A DNA stretch of 64,000 bases from Rhynochetos jubatus (GCA_027574665.1 CM050654.1:35979722-36043721), one strand, 5' to 3'. Numbered from the stretch's first letter, positions 1-12,097 are shown. Notes: a model not told the origin generated them from the sequence alone. Made by a program: numbers and translations.

Positions 1-90
1 ATTTGTGAAGAGGACAACGTCAGGCTACAAGGTAAGATGCAGCTCAAAGACGACCAGCGCATCTCTTCACATGTTCAGACGTTAACTTAC

Positions 91-243
91 CGTGCCGTAG
101 GCTCCCTTTCCAAGGATTTCACCTCTTGTCCACGTGATAGGATCCTCGGCAGTTAAGCTGCTTCCTGGCAATTTGGTAGAGTCCTCAAAGTTTAGCAGGT
201 CACTTTCTTCACTGGATGCCAAAAAGGCTTTACTGTAACTCTG
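91..243 (-). CDS. MAP3K19: MAP3K19 exon: start of kinase domain
   Basis: 51 codons, phase 0 at both ends. It reads QSYSKAFLASSEESD... and ends ...WTRGEILGKGAYGT, so the Gly-x-Gly-x-x-Gly nucleotide loop is split from its Val by the next intron (donor gtaagt). The acceptor is a tandem tccagcag, so the first Gln may be optional. Later kinase exons lie outside the window. Confidence 0.93.
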
Positions 244-3200
244 CTGGAAAGATGATGGTCAGTGTGGGGAGAAAGCAGGGAGGAAAAGAAAGGCTTCATA
301 TTATCCTTACATTTTTATAAGGAGTAATTTTTACCTGGCGTGACTCTTCTCTAGAGATTTATATATAGTCATTGCCCAGCTCATCAACACAATTGCTACG
401 GTAGGACTATTTACATAGTCTCAAGTATATACCCCAGTAATGCTTAACCCAACAATTACACCACAACAGCTTTTCCAGTGACAGGCAGACAGAAGGAGCA
501 CATGAAAGAGCAGGATACACATCTGCTGACTACTCTTCTTTGGTCACACAGGTACGGCTTGCTAAGCTGAAGGGTGAATATGACTATTGCCCTGCTCTAG
601 GTAACATCTGTAACCCAGGTGTGATGAAAACAATTCGGAGAGGATCTCCCAGGAAGACACTGCTTCACAAAGATGGTGATAATTACTTCATCTAGCCACG
701 GATCTCCCTAGGGGTGAGTATAATTGGCACCTGTGTCTGCCGAAGCATAAGGAAGTGTACCAACAGGCACTGCAAGAAATTTACTTCGAAATTTGTTATT
801 TAAATAGACAAAAAGCTAACGGGACCAAGGAGAAGTAGTACTTAGTAGGTGAAGGTTCCTAACTGACTGGGGGGCCAGAATTTAAGCCTTCTGAGCTTGA
901 AGTTTTGATTAAACATTAATTAAACAGCCTTAAGTCAGTCTGAAAAACCAATCCTTGTGGTTCATACCTAGAAAAGTATCTGGTTGCAGGCCAAGATTCA
1001 AGGAAATTGCCCTTTTGGATATACAAGAAAGATTTGTAGTGTCTTTTCATATTCCTTAGGTCAAGATCTCAAGAGCTTTTGCCTTGCCCCAGCACCTTTT
1101 TGTACAAGCTCTTCAGTTGAAACAGCCTCTCCTTTTTATTCACTACAATTTCTCTTCACCCATCTTATAAGCCTCGACAGCTATTCCTGTCATGCCTTAC
1201 AGTAGCTATTCCTGTCATGCCTTAGTGCCACCTGGCTTGTGTCCTGACACACAGCCTCTAACATGGGTGTATCCTCAACTGAGCGCTGGAAGAATCAGGA
1301 ACAAGACTGGATCAGTAATGAGCACATATGTCCTGTCTTTCATCCAAACTTGTGTTGAAGCATTCCTCAAAGGAGCTAGCAAGTTACAAGAAATTCATTT
1401 TACCTTCTCTAGAGCACTGTTTAATGTTGCTCCATCTCCATTCATCATACCTTCTTCTTCAGTGTGTGTATTTTGCATTTTAGGATCTGTACAGTTTGTT
1501 CTTGAAGAGTCGACGTCTTTTTCTTCAAGCATTAGCAATTCTTCAGCCAGATAACAAAGCGACTCATCAGTCATATCCTTATTATCTGCCCAGGACAAAA
1601 TGTTTTGACTTGGCTGGAAACTGGGGCTTGTAACATTTTCTGTCCGAATCGCTGCTGGCTGAGTCAACTCATTTACCAAACCACAGTTTTGAGGGGTGTA
1701 TGCCCAACCGTGGTTTAATTCTTCTGTAGGAGACTGACACTCCAGTCTGTCAGAAAAGGGCAATGCCTCACATGTATTTAGAGGCTGGACGGAGGCCTGC
1801 TCTGATCCCAGGCCATTGCAGCCATCCGTATCCACCCTGCTCTGGGGCACACCAGCGTCCCGGTCTGTTGGTGGCAGACTGCCACTGAGAGCAACATGTT
1901 CCCTGTAGCCTTTATCACTGGACTGAAGAAGATCCTGGCTGGAGGTAGCAGCTCTCTGATGGTTGGATATATCCTGGCTGTCTGAAGACTGCTCCCAAGA
2001 AACTTCTTTGATAGTTGCTAAGTGGGAATTTGAAAAAATGTTATTTGGCTTAGTTGACTGTGAAAGGTCTGAAAACGTAAGCTGATGATCGGCGCCTTCA
2101 TGAGACAATGTCATGCTCCTTGAGGTGTTTATCTGACAGTCTGAATCAGAAGTCGGTGCACTATCTTGCTCTGTGTTGCTGTCACTCAACTCGGCACATC
2201 CGCCCTTTGCTGTCAAACCTTTCTGCTTTTGTTTAGAGCCAGGTATGGTCTTCCTTGGCTTAGAATATGTTCTCTTCTGAGTATTTCTGACTCGGCTGCT
2301 CTCTCTCCCTTTACGGGAGGTAGATCTGCAGGTGCCAGCAGTGCATCTCCCCAGGGGAGCAGAACAAACATCTCTACAAAAACGGTTCTCATGCTGATCG
2401 AGCTCACGCACATGGGAATAGACAGGAGTTCCAAACATTTCGTAAATACCTGGACCTTTGTCATTTGCATTTATTTTCTTGAACATGTCACTGTATTTCA
2501 GATCTACAAAATCTGAAGCAGGCTGTGCACGTGGCAGAGAAAGCACAGTAATGGGCTTCTTTAAGACAACTGAATTCTTGCAGCTGCAGGAGAAACTTTC
2601 CTTTTTAAGTTTCTGAGCAGTCTGAGCAAAATGGTATTTGTCTGCTTGAGGGGTCTTTTTCTGACACCTCAGGGAAGTGTCAGACTCCACATGTGGCAGT
2701 TCCAAAGATGGAAAAATCTGACTCTTGGCATTACATTTTGTGGAAATCTCATCAGAAACGATTAAGTCTTCAGATCTCATTTTAGATTTTGATGAATATT
2801 TATTTCTCTTCATCTTTATTTTATTTTTGTCATTTTCTTTGCAAGCAAGAATGTTGAAGCTCTGAGTAACATGAGGAGGCAGGCTACGAATGACACTCTT
2901 TTTCATAGCAGGTTGTTTAAAAACGTGCGATTCCGTAGCTGGTTCTTCTTCAGAGAATGTAGCATGAACAACAGGTACAAGCTCGCTATGGTCTTTTGAA
3001 GTTGCTTCTGACGTTGCTTCTTTTTTTGTTTCAGATACAGAGAGACAAACATTATTTTCCATCTGTTTTCTAGAAGGATCTTGCACTTGTACTCCAGGAA
3101 TTACTGCAGATGCAGATTTATCTTCTAAGACACGGTAGGCCTCTACCACTTCGATTTTACAGGGGGACTCTAAATCATGGTTGTCAAGCACAAAGTTCGC

Positions 3201-6200
3201 ACTCTCCACATCTTCATGTGGTCTGTAATCCAGTATAATCTCTGTAGCATTTCCCTCTTCTAGACCAGTACTGCAGGAGCTCTCTGCTCCTTTTCCCTTA
3301 CTGCCAGCTCCCAAGGCATCTCTGTTGCTTGACACTGTACATGCTGCCTGAGCTGTAAATATCCTGCAGTTTATCAGAGCATTACTCGAGCTCAGGTAGG
3401 GTTGACTGGCAACATGCAAACTGCCTTGGGTCGTAAGATCTCTGTTCTTGCAAGCCACTGAGAACTGGTACTTCATCTGGTCACTCTTTTCAGTATTGGC
3501 AGCGACATCAGCTTCCTTCCCTTTTAAATTGTTTTGAATTCCTTCTTTCTTGTTGCTAGGGTACTTGTCGTAGTTGCTCATGCTGAAGTAGTACAGGTCT
3601 TTTGCTGGAGTGAACTTATCAGAAACAGTAGCCACGATCAGGCCTGATGACGTTTCAGTGTGCCTTTTGAGCAGATTGTCTAACTGGTACTGGTAAAATT
3701 TCATAACTGGTGTTATAGGCTGTGGGATGGAGTTCATAATATTCAAAATGTTTCTGACGTTCATGCTTTCATTGGCAATATGATCCTCTAGAGGAGCAAG
3801 ATGAATTGTTCTTACAGGCTGAAATGTCACTGGTGGCAAATGAAACTGTAATTTCCATAAAAACCATTAATAATGTGCTACACAACAAAAACCAGGTAAA
3901 ATCTAATCACTAAGAACCAAGTAGATTAAGAAAAAAAATCAGAAGAGGATTATGCTTTTATATATTCCCATATTGAACCTAATATGAAGTGTAATATCAC
4001 AATCCTGAGAAAATAAGTTTTGAAAGACATCATTACAAAACTGAACATATAGCTCCTCCATATGTTTAGTGTAGTCTTATAGAATTCCATAAACCATGTT
4101 ATATGGGCCACAGATTTAGCTCATGGAGTTTTGAGTACATTGGAAGATAGCACAGTCTGCACTGCACTTCCAACGAAGTTGAACGCATAGCTACGCAAAG
4201 GCCATTTTTATACGGCAGCTGATACAGAATTGGGGGGGGGGGGGGGGGCAATATACATTTTGTTATTTCTCCCTTCTTCCTTCTCTTCATATCTTATTAG
4301 TTGAAACATACTGTATATCTTTGAAAGAGTACAATTTGAGAATTTGAGTCCTTTATTGTGATTATTCAGATGAATAGTGAGAAGAATTTTCTGAAAATAA
4401 TATTTCTGTTCTTTATTGCATAGGAAATAGAGTAAAAATAAGCTTGAATATACTGTATATTTTTATGCAAGTGAATGCAATAGAAATAATGACACAGCCA
4501 TATGCTCTGAGTACTCATTTGCATGTCTGTATTCAACATCAGTTTGCAATCTGCAGGAAAGTTTTGTTTGCATTCCAAGGGCAAACTGAGGTTTGAATGT
4601 GCCAAGAAGAGCAATGCAGGCTGGTTCCAAATTTACAGTTCTAAAGGTCTAGTCTGCATGGCTTCAATATGAATGCTCAGTTTATCCCAAATGATACGCC
4701 TCGAGAAATCTCAAAGCCTAAAGCATGAAATAAAGCTGTATTAAATCACACTGAGGTCAGCTACATTATTTTCCTAAAACATTTCCCTCCATTTGAAATG
4801 CTTTTTCCATAGCTCTTTTTATGATCTTCTGTCAGAATTCCTGCTGTTCTATACTTCACTTTTTTCCTCTGAACGCTGTTGTGTTCTGCAGTGTGCCCAC
4901 TAAAGTACACAGCTGATTCAGTAAGTCAAGTCTTTTGCACAAAGGGCTATTAATTAATATCCATAAAGACCAAATTCTCCTTTTTCTAAACACAGTGTAT
5001 TTGATCTTTCGTAACTTGTAAGGCTCCTGTGGTGTGCAGCACTGATACATGTCAAATTGCCGGCTTGTTTGTAAGTACAAAAGTTTTGTCAGGGATCCTA
5101 TTTATACCTATCACAAAGTTCCATGTCAAATATGTTTAATCCTAAGATTTTATTTTTATTTCCTAACACAATAAATTTCAGCAATCATCTAATATGAAAA
5201 CTATTCTTCAACTTGGCATCAAGTTTAAATTAATACTCAATACAAGAACATTTGTGTGGTTTTAAAATTTGGCCAAACCAGACATCTAAAACGTTTAATA
5301 TATAGGATGCATATACTTTAAATTAACTTACAGAGTTCTTGTAAGTTCTTTTGAACTTCTAGCCCTTTACCCCCAAAAATCCCTGATGTAACCCGTTACT
5401 GACAATTTGTTGATACACATCTGAAGATTTGCTGACGCACACATAAAATATATGTGAAAATATTTCATGTTCATCCAAAATAACTGAAGACTAAGCAGAA
5501 AAACTACCTCCACTTCTCCTGTATGGCTACTGTCAAAGTTTGTAAAGCATATAATACTTTTAATGGTGTGCGGTTTCATACATAATACCATCTTACCTCA
5601 GATCCCTTGTTTGTGGCTTTTAGCATCATTGTATTCAACCCTTAAAAATCAAAACAAATGAAATGTTAATTTGATATTCTTAAACCGACTACAACTTTCA
5701 TTTATAAATTAATTTCAAACTGTAGGGTTCTGGGGACCAAGAATCTGTCTGATGTGGGGTTGCAGGACTATGCTATAAGTCTGCTATCCAGAAAAAATCA
5801 GAAGTTGAAATTGAATTGTCATGCTGAACTTCACAATTCCATTTTCTATAGAAAACTATAAAATAAGATAATTTTAAAAGAGTAACAGGAATGATGAAAT
5901 TTGTCATAGCTTCCAATTATCTCCTTCATTCTGCAAATACACATGATTAAAGAAGAGGATCAACAAGGCTGGAGTCTACTTTATGTGAAGAAGTCAAACA
6001 GACATCAAGGCAACTTCAGGTTTAAAGAAAAAGGACTTCTAAGTTCTGACATCTAATTTGATAGGAATATATAACTTTATTTAGGAGCTGTGACTTTTAA
6101 AATTGAACGTACTTTGTTGTATTTGTGCTTTTATTACCCGAAAAGCATCTAAGTCCATAAATGATCTCACAAAGTTGGATTCTGGGCATGAGGCCTGTAG

Positions 6201-9200
6201 CAGAAAGCTGAAGTCAAAGCCATGCCCTACGTTCTCTTTCTTCAGGAAGAAAGGTGAAGAAGTGTGATGTCTCGTCTGTAATGTCAACTGATTTTTACTT
6301 GGAGAACCTGCCATTTGTTGGTCTGGCTGCGGTCTGGATGTTGGTGCTGTTTGGCTAAAAGGCAAAAGCAAAATAGAGCATAAAAATAAGTGGAAGGAGC
6401 CTGCTCAGTTCAAACAATCGCATGACTGGAGAACAATGTGAACAAGAAGTCTGTAAGGTAACCAAGAATGGCCAAGTATGTTTTCTTTCCTGGTCCATCT
6501 GGGAAGTTGTGGCTCTCCCTGGAAGCATCCTGCACACGGGAATGAATGACAAACCACCTAAATCCAGCAACAATAGGGATGGAGAAACATATTGCCAACC
6601 TTCCCCTTCTTGACAAAAAGTGATTGTTTCCAGTATGTATGTGTTATAAATCATCAGGAAAGGGTGTCAGAAGAACACTGAAGACCAGATGTGCCTTTGT
6701 TATTTGTAAAATATGCTACAGCATGCCTGAAAGAATAAAGGCTCTGTGGACAAGCCTCAGATTTCTGCCACCTGGTTTCTGAAGAATGAAAAATCCAAAT
6801 ATGGAAAAAGGTAAATACTGTGACTGAAAAAAGGTACAAAAACATAGTCTAAATTAATCGTCAAGCTGTATGCAAGCTAACTGTCTGTTTTTAATGAAGT
6901 CAAATGCTGATGTAGAAGCGTATGCCATATGTTTTCTCCTGTCGTACCAAATAATTTGTTCATCCACTGCAATATCCTGCCTCCAGCAACGGCCAGTAAT
7001 CGACGCCGGGAAGACAGAAATGCTACACAACATATATAGTTGAATAAAACGTCTGACACTAAGGAAATCTTTTCTAACTCATAGACCACTGCCTGCTCTG
7101 TCTCCATTTCTGCCTATCCAACTGCCGGTTAGCTATTAATACTACTTACCTGTTTTTTCCAAGAGCTTTGTGTGACTGATGCTTTTCTTTCATTATCTTA
7201 TCTGCATTCTGAAGAGCAGCAACACTTCCCCAGCCTGCAACAATACATTAGTATGTGCATAACAGCAGTATAATTCACTGACCAGTAACACAAAGCAAAT
7301 GCAGGGGGTTTGAGCATTAAAATACCATTATACAGAAATACAGGAAGTAACTGTCAGAAAAAAAGGGCGGGTTTCATTTGACTAAAATTCCTATACATGT
7401 TTTCTGTTATAATTTTTGGAAATGTGAATGCATAAACCTGAATAATTTGTAGTTATTTAGGTAAGTGTATTAAGGTACTATAAAACCAAATAACATCTGA
7501 AAAAAATCCAGTTACACCCCCTATTTCAGCGGAACAGAAATATAACAAAAATACTGTCAGAAAATCTACAAACCAGAGCATTTTAAAATACGAAAGGTAT
7601 TGAGACCAAAACAAATCTCAGGACTTTTCAAAGTCGGAAAATAACTCTGAGTTTGGTTTCAATATTTTTTTTGTGGTACTTGGTTTTGACCAGCAGCTAG
7701 ATTTCAAGTTAACATTGTGCTTTTTCTTCTTCAGATCCCACATGTTACACTTCATATGTATAAACTTCGGTTAGACTACCTTCTTTGCACCTCCTCTTAT
7801 TTTGCTGGTTGTCAGACATACTGTCTTAGATGTATTAAGGTCCTGAAACGTGAAAAAATATTGCATTAATTGATCTCCAATTCACATGTACAAATCATTA
7901 CTTTATAATTCATTATTTCAGACCCATAAGTAAGACAAAAACAACATTTTAAAAGTACTTCCAATTATTCAAAATATTATGATTTAGCTTAATGCAGCTA
8001 ATGCTGCATTCCCAGCTCCACTGCCCTGTCCTGGGAATACAGAGACCCAAACAGTGCAGGCCCAGTTTTTATTGCTGCAAACTCTACATACGCTGTGTGG
8101 AATAAGGCGTGAAAGCTGCCAGTATTATTTTGCTGATATCAACCTTACTGCTGAACCCGAGAGTCAACACTTCACATTTGGGAGACAATTGCATTTGTAA
8201 CGTGTCACTGAGAAACCAAATCGGAATTAAATGTTTGTCTTTGCCTACTTGATCAAAAACTATCTCTCAGCAGAAGTTCAGCATCCCAGACTTTCTGAGC
8301 ACACAGTAATTTGTTCACTGCAGCCTCAACTAGTCTCTTTGCTAGCTTATTCCAAAGAAACGTGAAGTCGAGAATCTCTGCAAATTTCAGAGAAATATGT
8401 CATTTAGTCATTTTTAAGTATCTTGAGAAGTAATTACCCCATAATACAAACAATCTAGTTTTAAACATACGTTCAAAACTTAGCTGGGTGTTTTTCTCCA
8501 CACGGCCAGTGCATCCAGACTGATCTGACTGAAAACAGTGGCAAGAGTCTCACTGATAAAACAAGGTACACATTTCACGCTTTATCTCAGACCTAATTAC
8601 AAATTCATAAATATGTGAACGTATTATTTCTGAATGTTTACAAAGGTAAATTTTTAAGGTCTTCAAAAATTGTACACATCATAAAAACTGATTATATTAT
8701 TGCCTTTTTTTTGTTGCCGTTGAATTTCTGTGACCTGTGCCAGGCACCTGACTGAGGCTGATATAACCAAGAGCCACTGGCCAAACAATCAGCCTATTAA
8801 CGTATCAGCAGTAAGCATTTGTTTCTTACTTAAAACTATTGATTGTCAGAAACAGTATCTTAGCCATGAGTGTACCTTTCTGGGAGCATCTTAGTACCTC
8901 TGTATGTTTACAGAAAAACATCGTTTAAATTGTACTATGCTTATAAAACCAAAACACCTTAAAGCTTACAGTAATTGGTATTACAAACACTTGATATTTT
9001 AACTCCTGGTTGTTGAGAGATGTAAGAGTAGCTCAAGGAAATGAATAACAGAGCTATCCCTGTACCATCTGTAGTCTGGCACAGTAAACTGCTGGCCTTC
9101 TCTGAGGATATACGAACTCTCTACACCTACATGAGAGGCTTGGAAGAGGTTTCCATCAGGATTGCCACATAACCCTTTTATTTTTGAGATTGTTTTCAGA

Positions 9201-10586
9201 AATAAAACACAGTATGTATTTTGAATTAATTACACTGCTCATTTAAATCTTTCTGGCTTCTCTGTCTGTATTCCTAGCAGTAGCTGGTCTAAAAGGTGTT
9301 TCTGAAGAAAATGGTATCTTTCGATTAAGAAATTAAAGCAGGTAGTTGGTTAAAACCACAGAAAAGATAAAAATAGATTAAGTGCCTCCCCACACTTTTA
9401 ATTGGGAATGCCACCATTGCAATTTTAAGTTTTAATGTTGCTTCTTACGATCCTTACCCTATGCTATATCACCCTCAAAGCATTAATGAATTCCCCCATG
9501 GGAACAAGGTGTCCCCAAACACTGGTATTTCCAGACAAAGATGCTCTTATTAGGCTTTACACGTAATTAGAAGACTGTAATGGAACTTCCCCCCAACTAG
9601 TGAGCAATAGCTGTGGGAAAGGGGCTAGCTGTCACCCTGCTGGCTAATATAGCTCTGTGGGGGCAGTATTGGTCCTGTTTACAGTTAACACTATTCCTGC
9701 ATATGGTGAGTAAGCACACCGTGAGCTGTTCACCATCATGAAAACATCGACCCTCTTTTCTAAGATTAAACTGGAAGATTAACGTTACCGTAAACTGATA
9801 GTGACAAAACCAACACAGAACAATCACAAGTTGCAGACTTAAAGAAAAAACATGAGAAGGTGGATTCAGAGGTTATGAAGACTTGGAATTCTAATTGGCT
9901 AAATTTTAAAATTAATCTCAATTAGTAGTTTTGATGGATTTGGGGCTCTTTCTGAAAGTCATAGTGAATTTCTGTTTCTCAAGTGACAAGAGCACATAAT
10001 GCAATTAAAGACAGTGAATTGAAATGAATAAAAGAAAATGCAATTGTGAATATTAGTTAATAGCTGTATGAAAATGTTTCCCAATGCCTTTATTATTTAA
10101 TAAATAACTTATAGTTCTAAAACACCCATAAAATACATAAGATATTGTCAGATATCTTACGTGTATGAACGTACATTGATGAATATGAATATACATTTAA
10201 ACATATACGAATAACCGTGTGAAATTCTTACATTGGGTAACTCTGGGTGCTAGAGGGGAATATTATGAAGTCCATAATAGAAAATTATGTAATAATAATA
10301 TGCCTACAAGGATTTTTTTTCCTACTAGCTAAGCAAGAAGTACGTAACATGACAATTCATAACTTTTACCTATGTAAGTTCTTGCTAATAATATTGAACA
10401 AGGTCTAACGTTTTATGTAGCCTGAACATTCCACTCCCGGGTTAGGAGAAATGTTCTGTTGTAACAACACAACTGATACAATGTGGCAATGGGTTCTCCT
10501 GTTTGAGAAACAGGTTACCTGCCTTTAAAGCTACTATCTTTCACAAAAATGTTTCCATTTTCTTGCATTTCCACCTTCAGTTTCAT
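91..10586 (-). CDS. MAP3K19: MAP3K19 (YSK4) mitogen-activated protein kinase kinase kinase 19, partial (C-terminal kinase domain outside window)
   Basis: Secure coding exons on the minus strand, 5' to 3': 7150-7234, 6113-6354, 5597-5640, 1404-3845, 91-243; proposed upstream exons are 10519-10589 and 8092-8150, and 9066-9101 as a weak candidate. All borders are GT/AG and codon phases join without a stop. The product is a STE-type Ser/Thr MAP3K. Identity rests on the motif YSDMF..KGPGIYEMFGTPVY in the giant exon, which matches human MAP3K19, on the glycine loop GKGAYGTV beginning at the end of exon 91-243, and on the neighbour RAB3GAP1. Human MAP3K19 feeds stress and ERK-type MAPK signalling and is reported in airway and other ciliated epithelia. 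The long N-terminal part is low-complexity, Ser/Glu/Lys-rich and probably disordered. Most kinase subdomains lie left of position 1, so catalytic integrity cannot be judged. The gene is certain; the far N-terminus is inferred. Confidence 0.93.
244..1403 (-). other. MAP3K19 intron before the kinase exon
   Basis: About 1.16 kb without exon-like signals on the gene strand. It contains a 25-bp-period tandem duplication at 1179-1224. Nothing else recognised. Confidence 0.75.
1179..1224. repeat. Two-copy tandem duplication, period 25
   Basis: The 21-mer agctattcctgtcatgcctt(a) occurs at 1179-1199 and again at 1204-1224, with 4 bases between the copies. Confidence 0.85.
1404..3845 (-). CDS. MAP3K19: MAP3K19 giant internal exon (814 codons)
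   Basis: One uninterrupted 2442-nt exon, phase 0 at both ends, beginning FHLPPVTFQPVRTIHLAP after the acceptor ttacag and ending LNSALEKVK-side at the donor gtaaaa. It is rich in Ser, Lys and Glu with no fold that I recognise. A conserved island near 2405-2515 (DLKYSDMF..GPGIYEMFGTPVY) matches human MAP3K19. The C-terminal part (DESLCYLAEELLMLEEKD) parallels the human stretch before the kinase domain. Most of the exon is expected to evolve fast, as in mammals. Confidence 0.95.
3846..5596 (-). other. MAP3K19 intron
   Basis: AT-rich intron of 1.75 kb with a G homopolymer. No open frame with splice support was seen. Confidence 0.75.
4232..4248. repeat. Poly-G tract (17 nt)
   Basis: Uninterrupted G17 on the plus strand, C17 on the MAP3K19 sense strand. 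Length is likely variable and prone to sequencing error. Confidence 0.9.
5597..5640 (-). CDS. MAP3K19: MAP3K19 44-nt exon
   Basis: Short exon with acceptor tttttaag and donor gtaaga. It encodes LNTMMLKATNKGSE after a split Arg codon. It enters with two bases of the split codon and leaves at phase 0, exactly fitting its neighbours. Confidence 0.85.
6113..6354 (-). CDS. MAP3K19: MAP3K19 242-nt exon
   Basis: The acceptor ccttttag and donor gtacgt bound 242 nt that begin QTAPTSRPQPDQQMAGSP and end KAQIQQ plus one base. The stretch HGFDFSFLLQASCPESNF resembles the human GFLLPRSCLELN region. Phases fit both neighbours. Confidence 0.87.
7150..7234 (-). CDS. MAP3K19: MAP3K19 85-nt exon
   Basis: The acceptor attgttgcag follows a good branch-like tactaat; the donor is gtaagt. 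Only one frame is open, reading WGSVAALQNADKIMKEKHQS. It enters at phase 1 and leaves at phase 2, joining the 242-nt exon through a Ser codon. Confidence 0.82.
7780..7842 (-). other. Orphan exon-like segment in MAP3K19 intron
   Basis: A 63-nt stretch with acceptor cgtttcag and donor gtagtc is open in one frame (DLNTSKTVCLTTSKIRGGAK). Its phase 0/0 does not fit the next exon, which needs a phase-1 donor. It may be an alternative first-coding or cassette exon, or chance. Confidence 0.18.
8092..8150 (-). CDS. MAP3K19: Proposed MAP3K19 N-terminal exon (59 nt)
   Basis: The acceptor ctctcgggttcag and donor gtatgt flank 59 nt, open in the required frame (SKVDISKIILAAFTPYSTQ). It enters at phase 2 and leaves at phase 1, which is precisely what exons 10519-10589 and 7150-7234 need. 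This is inferred from splice sites and phase only; I could not match it to a known protein. Confidence 0.4.
9066..9101 (-). CDS. Weak candidate MAP3K19 exon (36 nt)
   Basis: Acceptor tatcctcag and a weak donor gtacag flank an open frame reading EGQQFTVPDYR. Length is a multiple of three and entry is at phase 2, so it could be an optional cassette between the two proposed N-terminal exons. Splice-site support is poor. Confidence 0.17.
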
Positions 10587-10589
10587 TTG
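10519..10589 (-). CDS. MAP3K19: Proposed MAP3K19 start-codon exon
   Basis: The acceptor atatattgcag and donor gtaacc flank 71 nt. The second triplet is ATG (10584-10586), opening MKLKVEMQENGNIFVKDSSF with a coding-like composition and leaving at phase 2. With exon 8092-8150 it gives a continuous frame into the secure exons. Human MAP3K19 begins differently as I recall it, so the start is tentative. Confidence 0.42.
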
Positions 10590-11847
10590 CTGCAATATAT
10601 TCTCCCCTCACACAAAAATATTGCAGAACCACCATATGCATGCTACCAAGTTAAGCTGGTTTAGACCTTAATTGGTATGGCAGCTTAAAGGAAAGGTATG
10701 GTTTCTAGAAAATTATGTTTATATTTATTACATCCACAGATAGGGCTAACTATTAAAAATAGGGCACCTGGTAGCTCTAATGTTGCAAATTTCTTTACAA
10801 AATTTTATTTTCTCCCTGTTCTTTTGGGCACATGTGTATTTTTACTTTGTCGCTCATCCTTACACCACTCAACTGAATAAAACACTATTTTATACATCTT
10901 CCACACCTAGTAGCACATAAGATTTTCAACATTTTTAATAGATTTTATTACAAGTCATGACTAACAATCTTAGGTACTACCCCTAGCAATGTTATTTGTG
11001 TTGTTTTGGAGTTCCCTCATAAATACCTATTCTTAATTTATTAAAAAATACCTCTTTGTTTCCTTTGCAGCTGAGCTCAGGGCTCTCAGTAGTACTGCTA
11101 GTGACATTAGGCAGTTTTTCACGTACAGAGTACTGCCGATGGTCAGATATATGCAACAGATGGAAAATCACAATGCGGCTGTCTGTCCGTATCAATGCAA
11201 CCGTCTGTCCGTAAGGAATCACTCCTTTGCGAAGTCACTACAGAGGTCAGTGGAAACGAGGGGCCTATGTGGCTTTTGTTGGATTCAGTAGCCTTTTGTC
11301 ACTCCATACGGCTAGTCGGGAGAAGAATCAGGCTTTTGTTTCTAATTCTATTAGCAAAAAGTATAATTATTTGAAAGCATGCAGCAGCCTTCCAAGGGAC
11401 TCACGCATTTATACTAGATTAAATTACATTTTTAATAACAATTTCATATGACACTCTTTATCTGGGGAATGTGTATTATTTTATAAATGGTAATACTAAG
11501 CTATGTAACAGCCTGACATCAGAAAGTACTGTTATTCTTAGTTTACAGAAGAGAAAACAGAAAGAGAACACTTGTATGACCCATAGCTACCTCTGAATGA
11601 CCTACAGCTGATGACCAAGGTCATCCAATAAACTGTGCAAAAGTAGCCATAGAAGTCAGCACTCAATTTCTCATCCATATGCTAAGCCCCAGATAATCCA
11701 TTAAAATGTTTATCCCATTATGTTAGACGGTTAAGGGTTATATTAGATGGTGAACTTCTTCAAACGTTGCATTTTTGGGGATACACAAAAAATACTTCAA
11801 AGTAATAACTGAAAAGGTTGTATAAAAAGGCATAAACAGCATCTTAC

Positions 11848-12050
11848 CTGGTGTTTTCAGCAGCAAGGTGTGAAAGAGGCACAGCAACCCAAAGAGACGT
11901 TACAGAGCATTTTTAGGTCACAGCTGCCTTCCTTCGGTGGGCAGCAAGGAATTCAAACTGTAGTTACATATGCTTTGGGTTTATTTTCGGCGTGTTTTTC
12001 CGTACTTGTTGCTGAGGCAGGCTCTTCTGCAGGCAAGTCCGCCCGGCAGC
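11848..12050 (-). other. MAP3K19: Proposed non-coding first exon of MAP3K19
   Basis: A strong minus-strand donor (CACCAG followed by gtaagatg) ends at 11848. The one ATG near it soon meets an in-frame stop, so the exon would be 5' UTR. The upstream border is set only by the X-box at 12084 and is approximate. Confidence 0.35.
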
Positions 12051-12072
12051 TCCTGCTACACGAGGCTGTTGA

Positions 12073-12097
12073 GTTTACACGATGTTGCCGAGGCAAC
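12073..12097. promoter_or_regulatory. RFX X-box next to a forkhead core (cilia-type promoter module)
   Basis: 12084-12097 reads gttgccgaggcaac, a perfect X-box: two complementary half-sites GTTGCC and GGCAAC with a 2-bp spacer. Six bases downstream of the start of gtttac (12073-12078; GTAAAC on the minus strand) gives a forkhead core of the FOXJ1 type. RFX factors and FOXJ1 jointly drive motile-cilia genes. The module sits just upstream of the proposed MAP3K19 first exon. Function is inferred. Confidence 0.6.

Noticed and set aside
2166-2516. Plus-strand 116-residue frame and a minus-strand 85-residue frame
   Set aside because: Both overlap the giant MAP3K19 exon in other frames.
8859-8900. 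Possible 24-nt MAP3K19 micro-exon (AGGTACTAAG...)
   Set aside because: Joining to the 36-nt candidate creates a stop codon, and the donor gtacac is weak.
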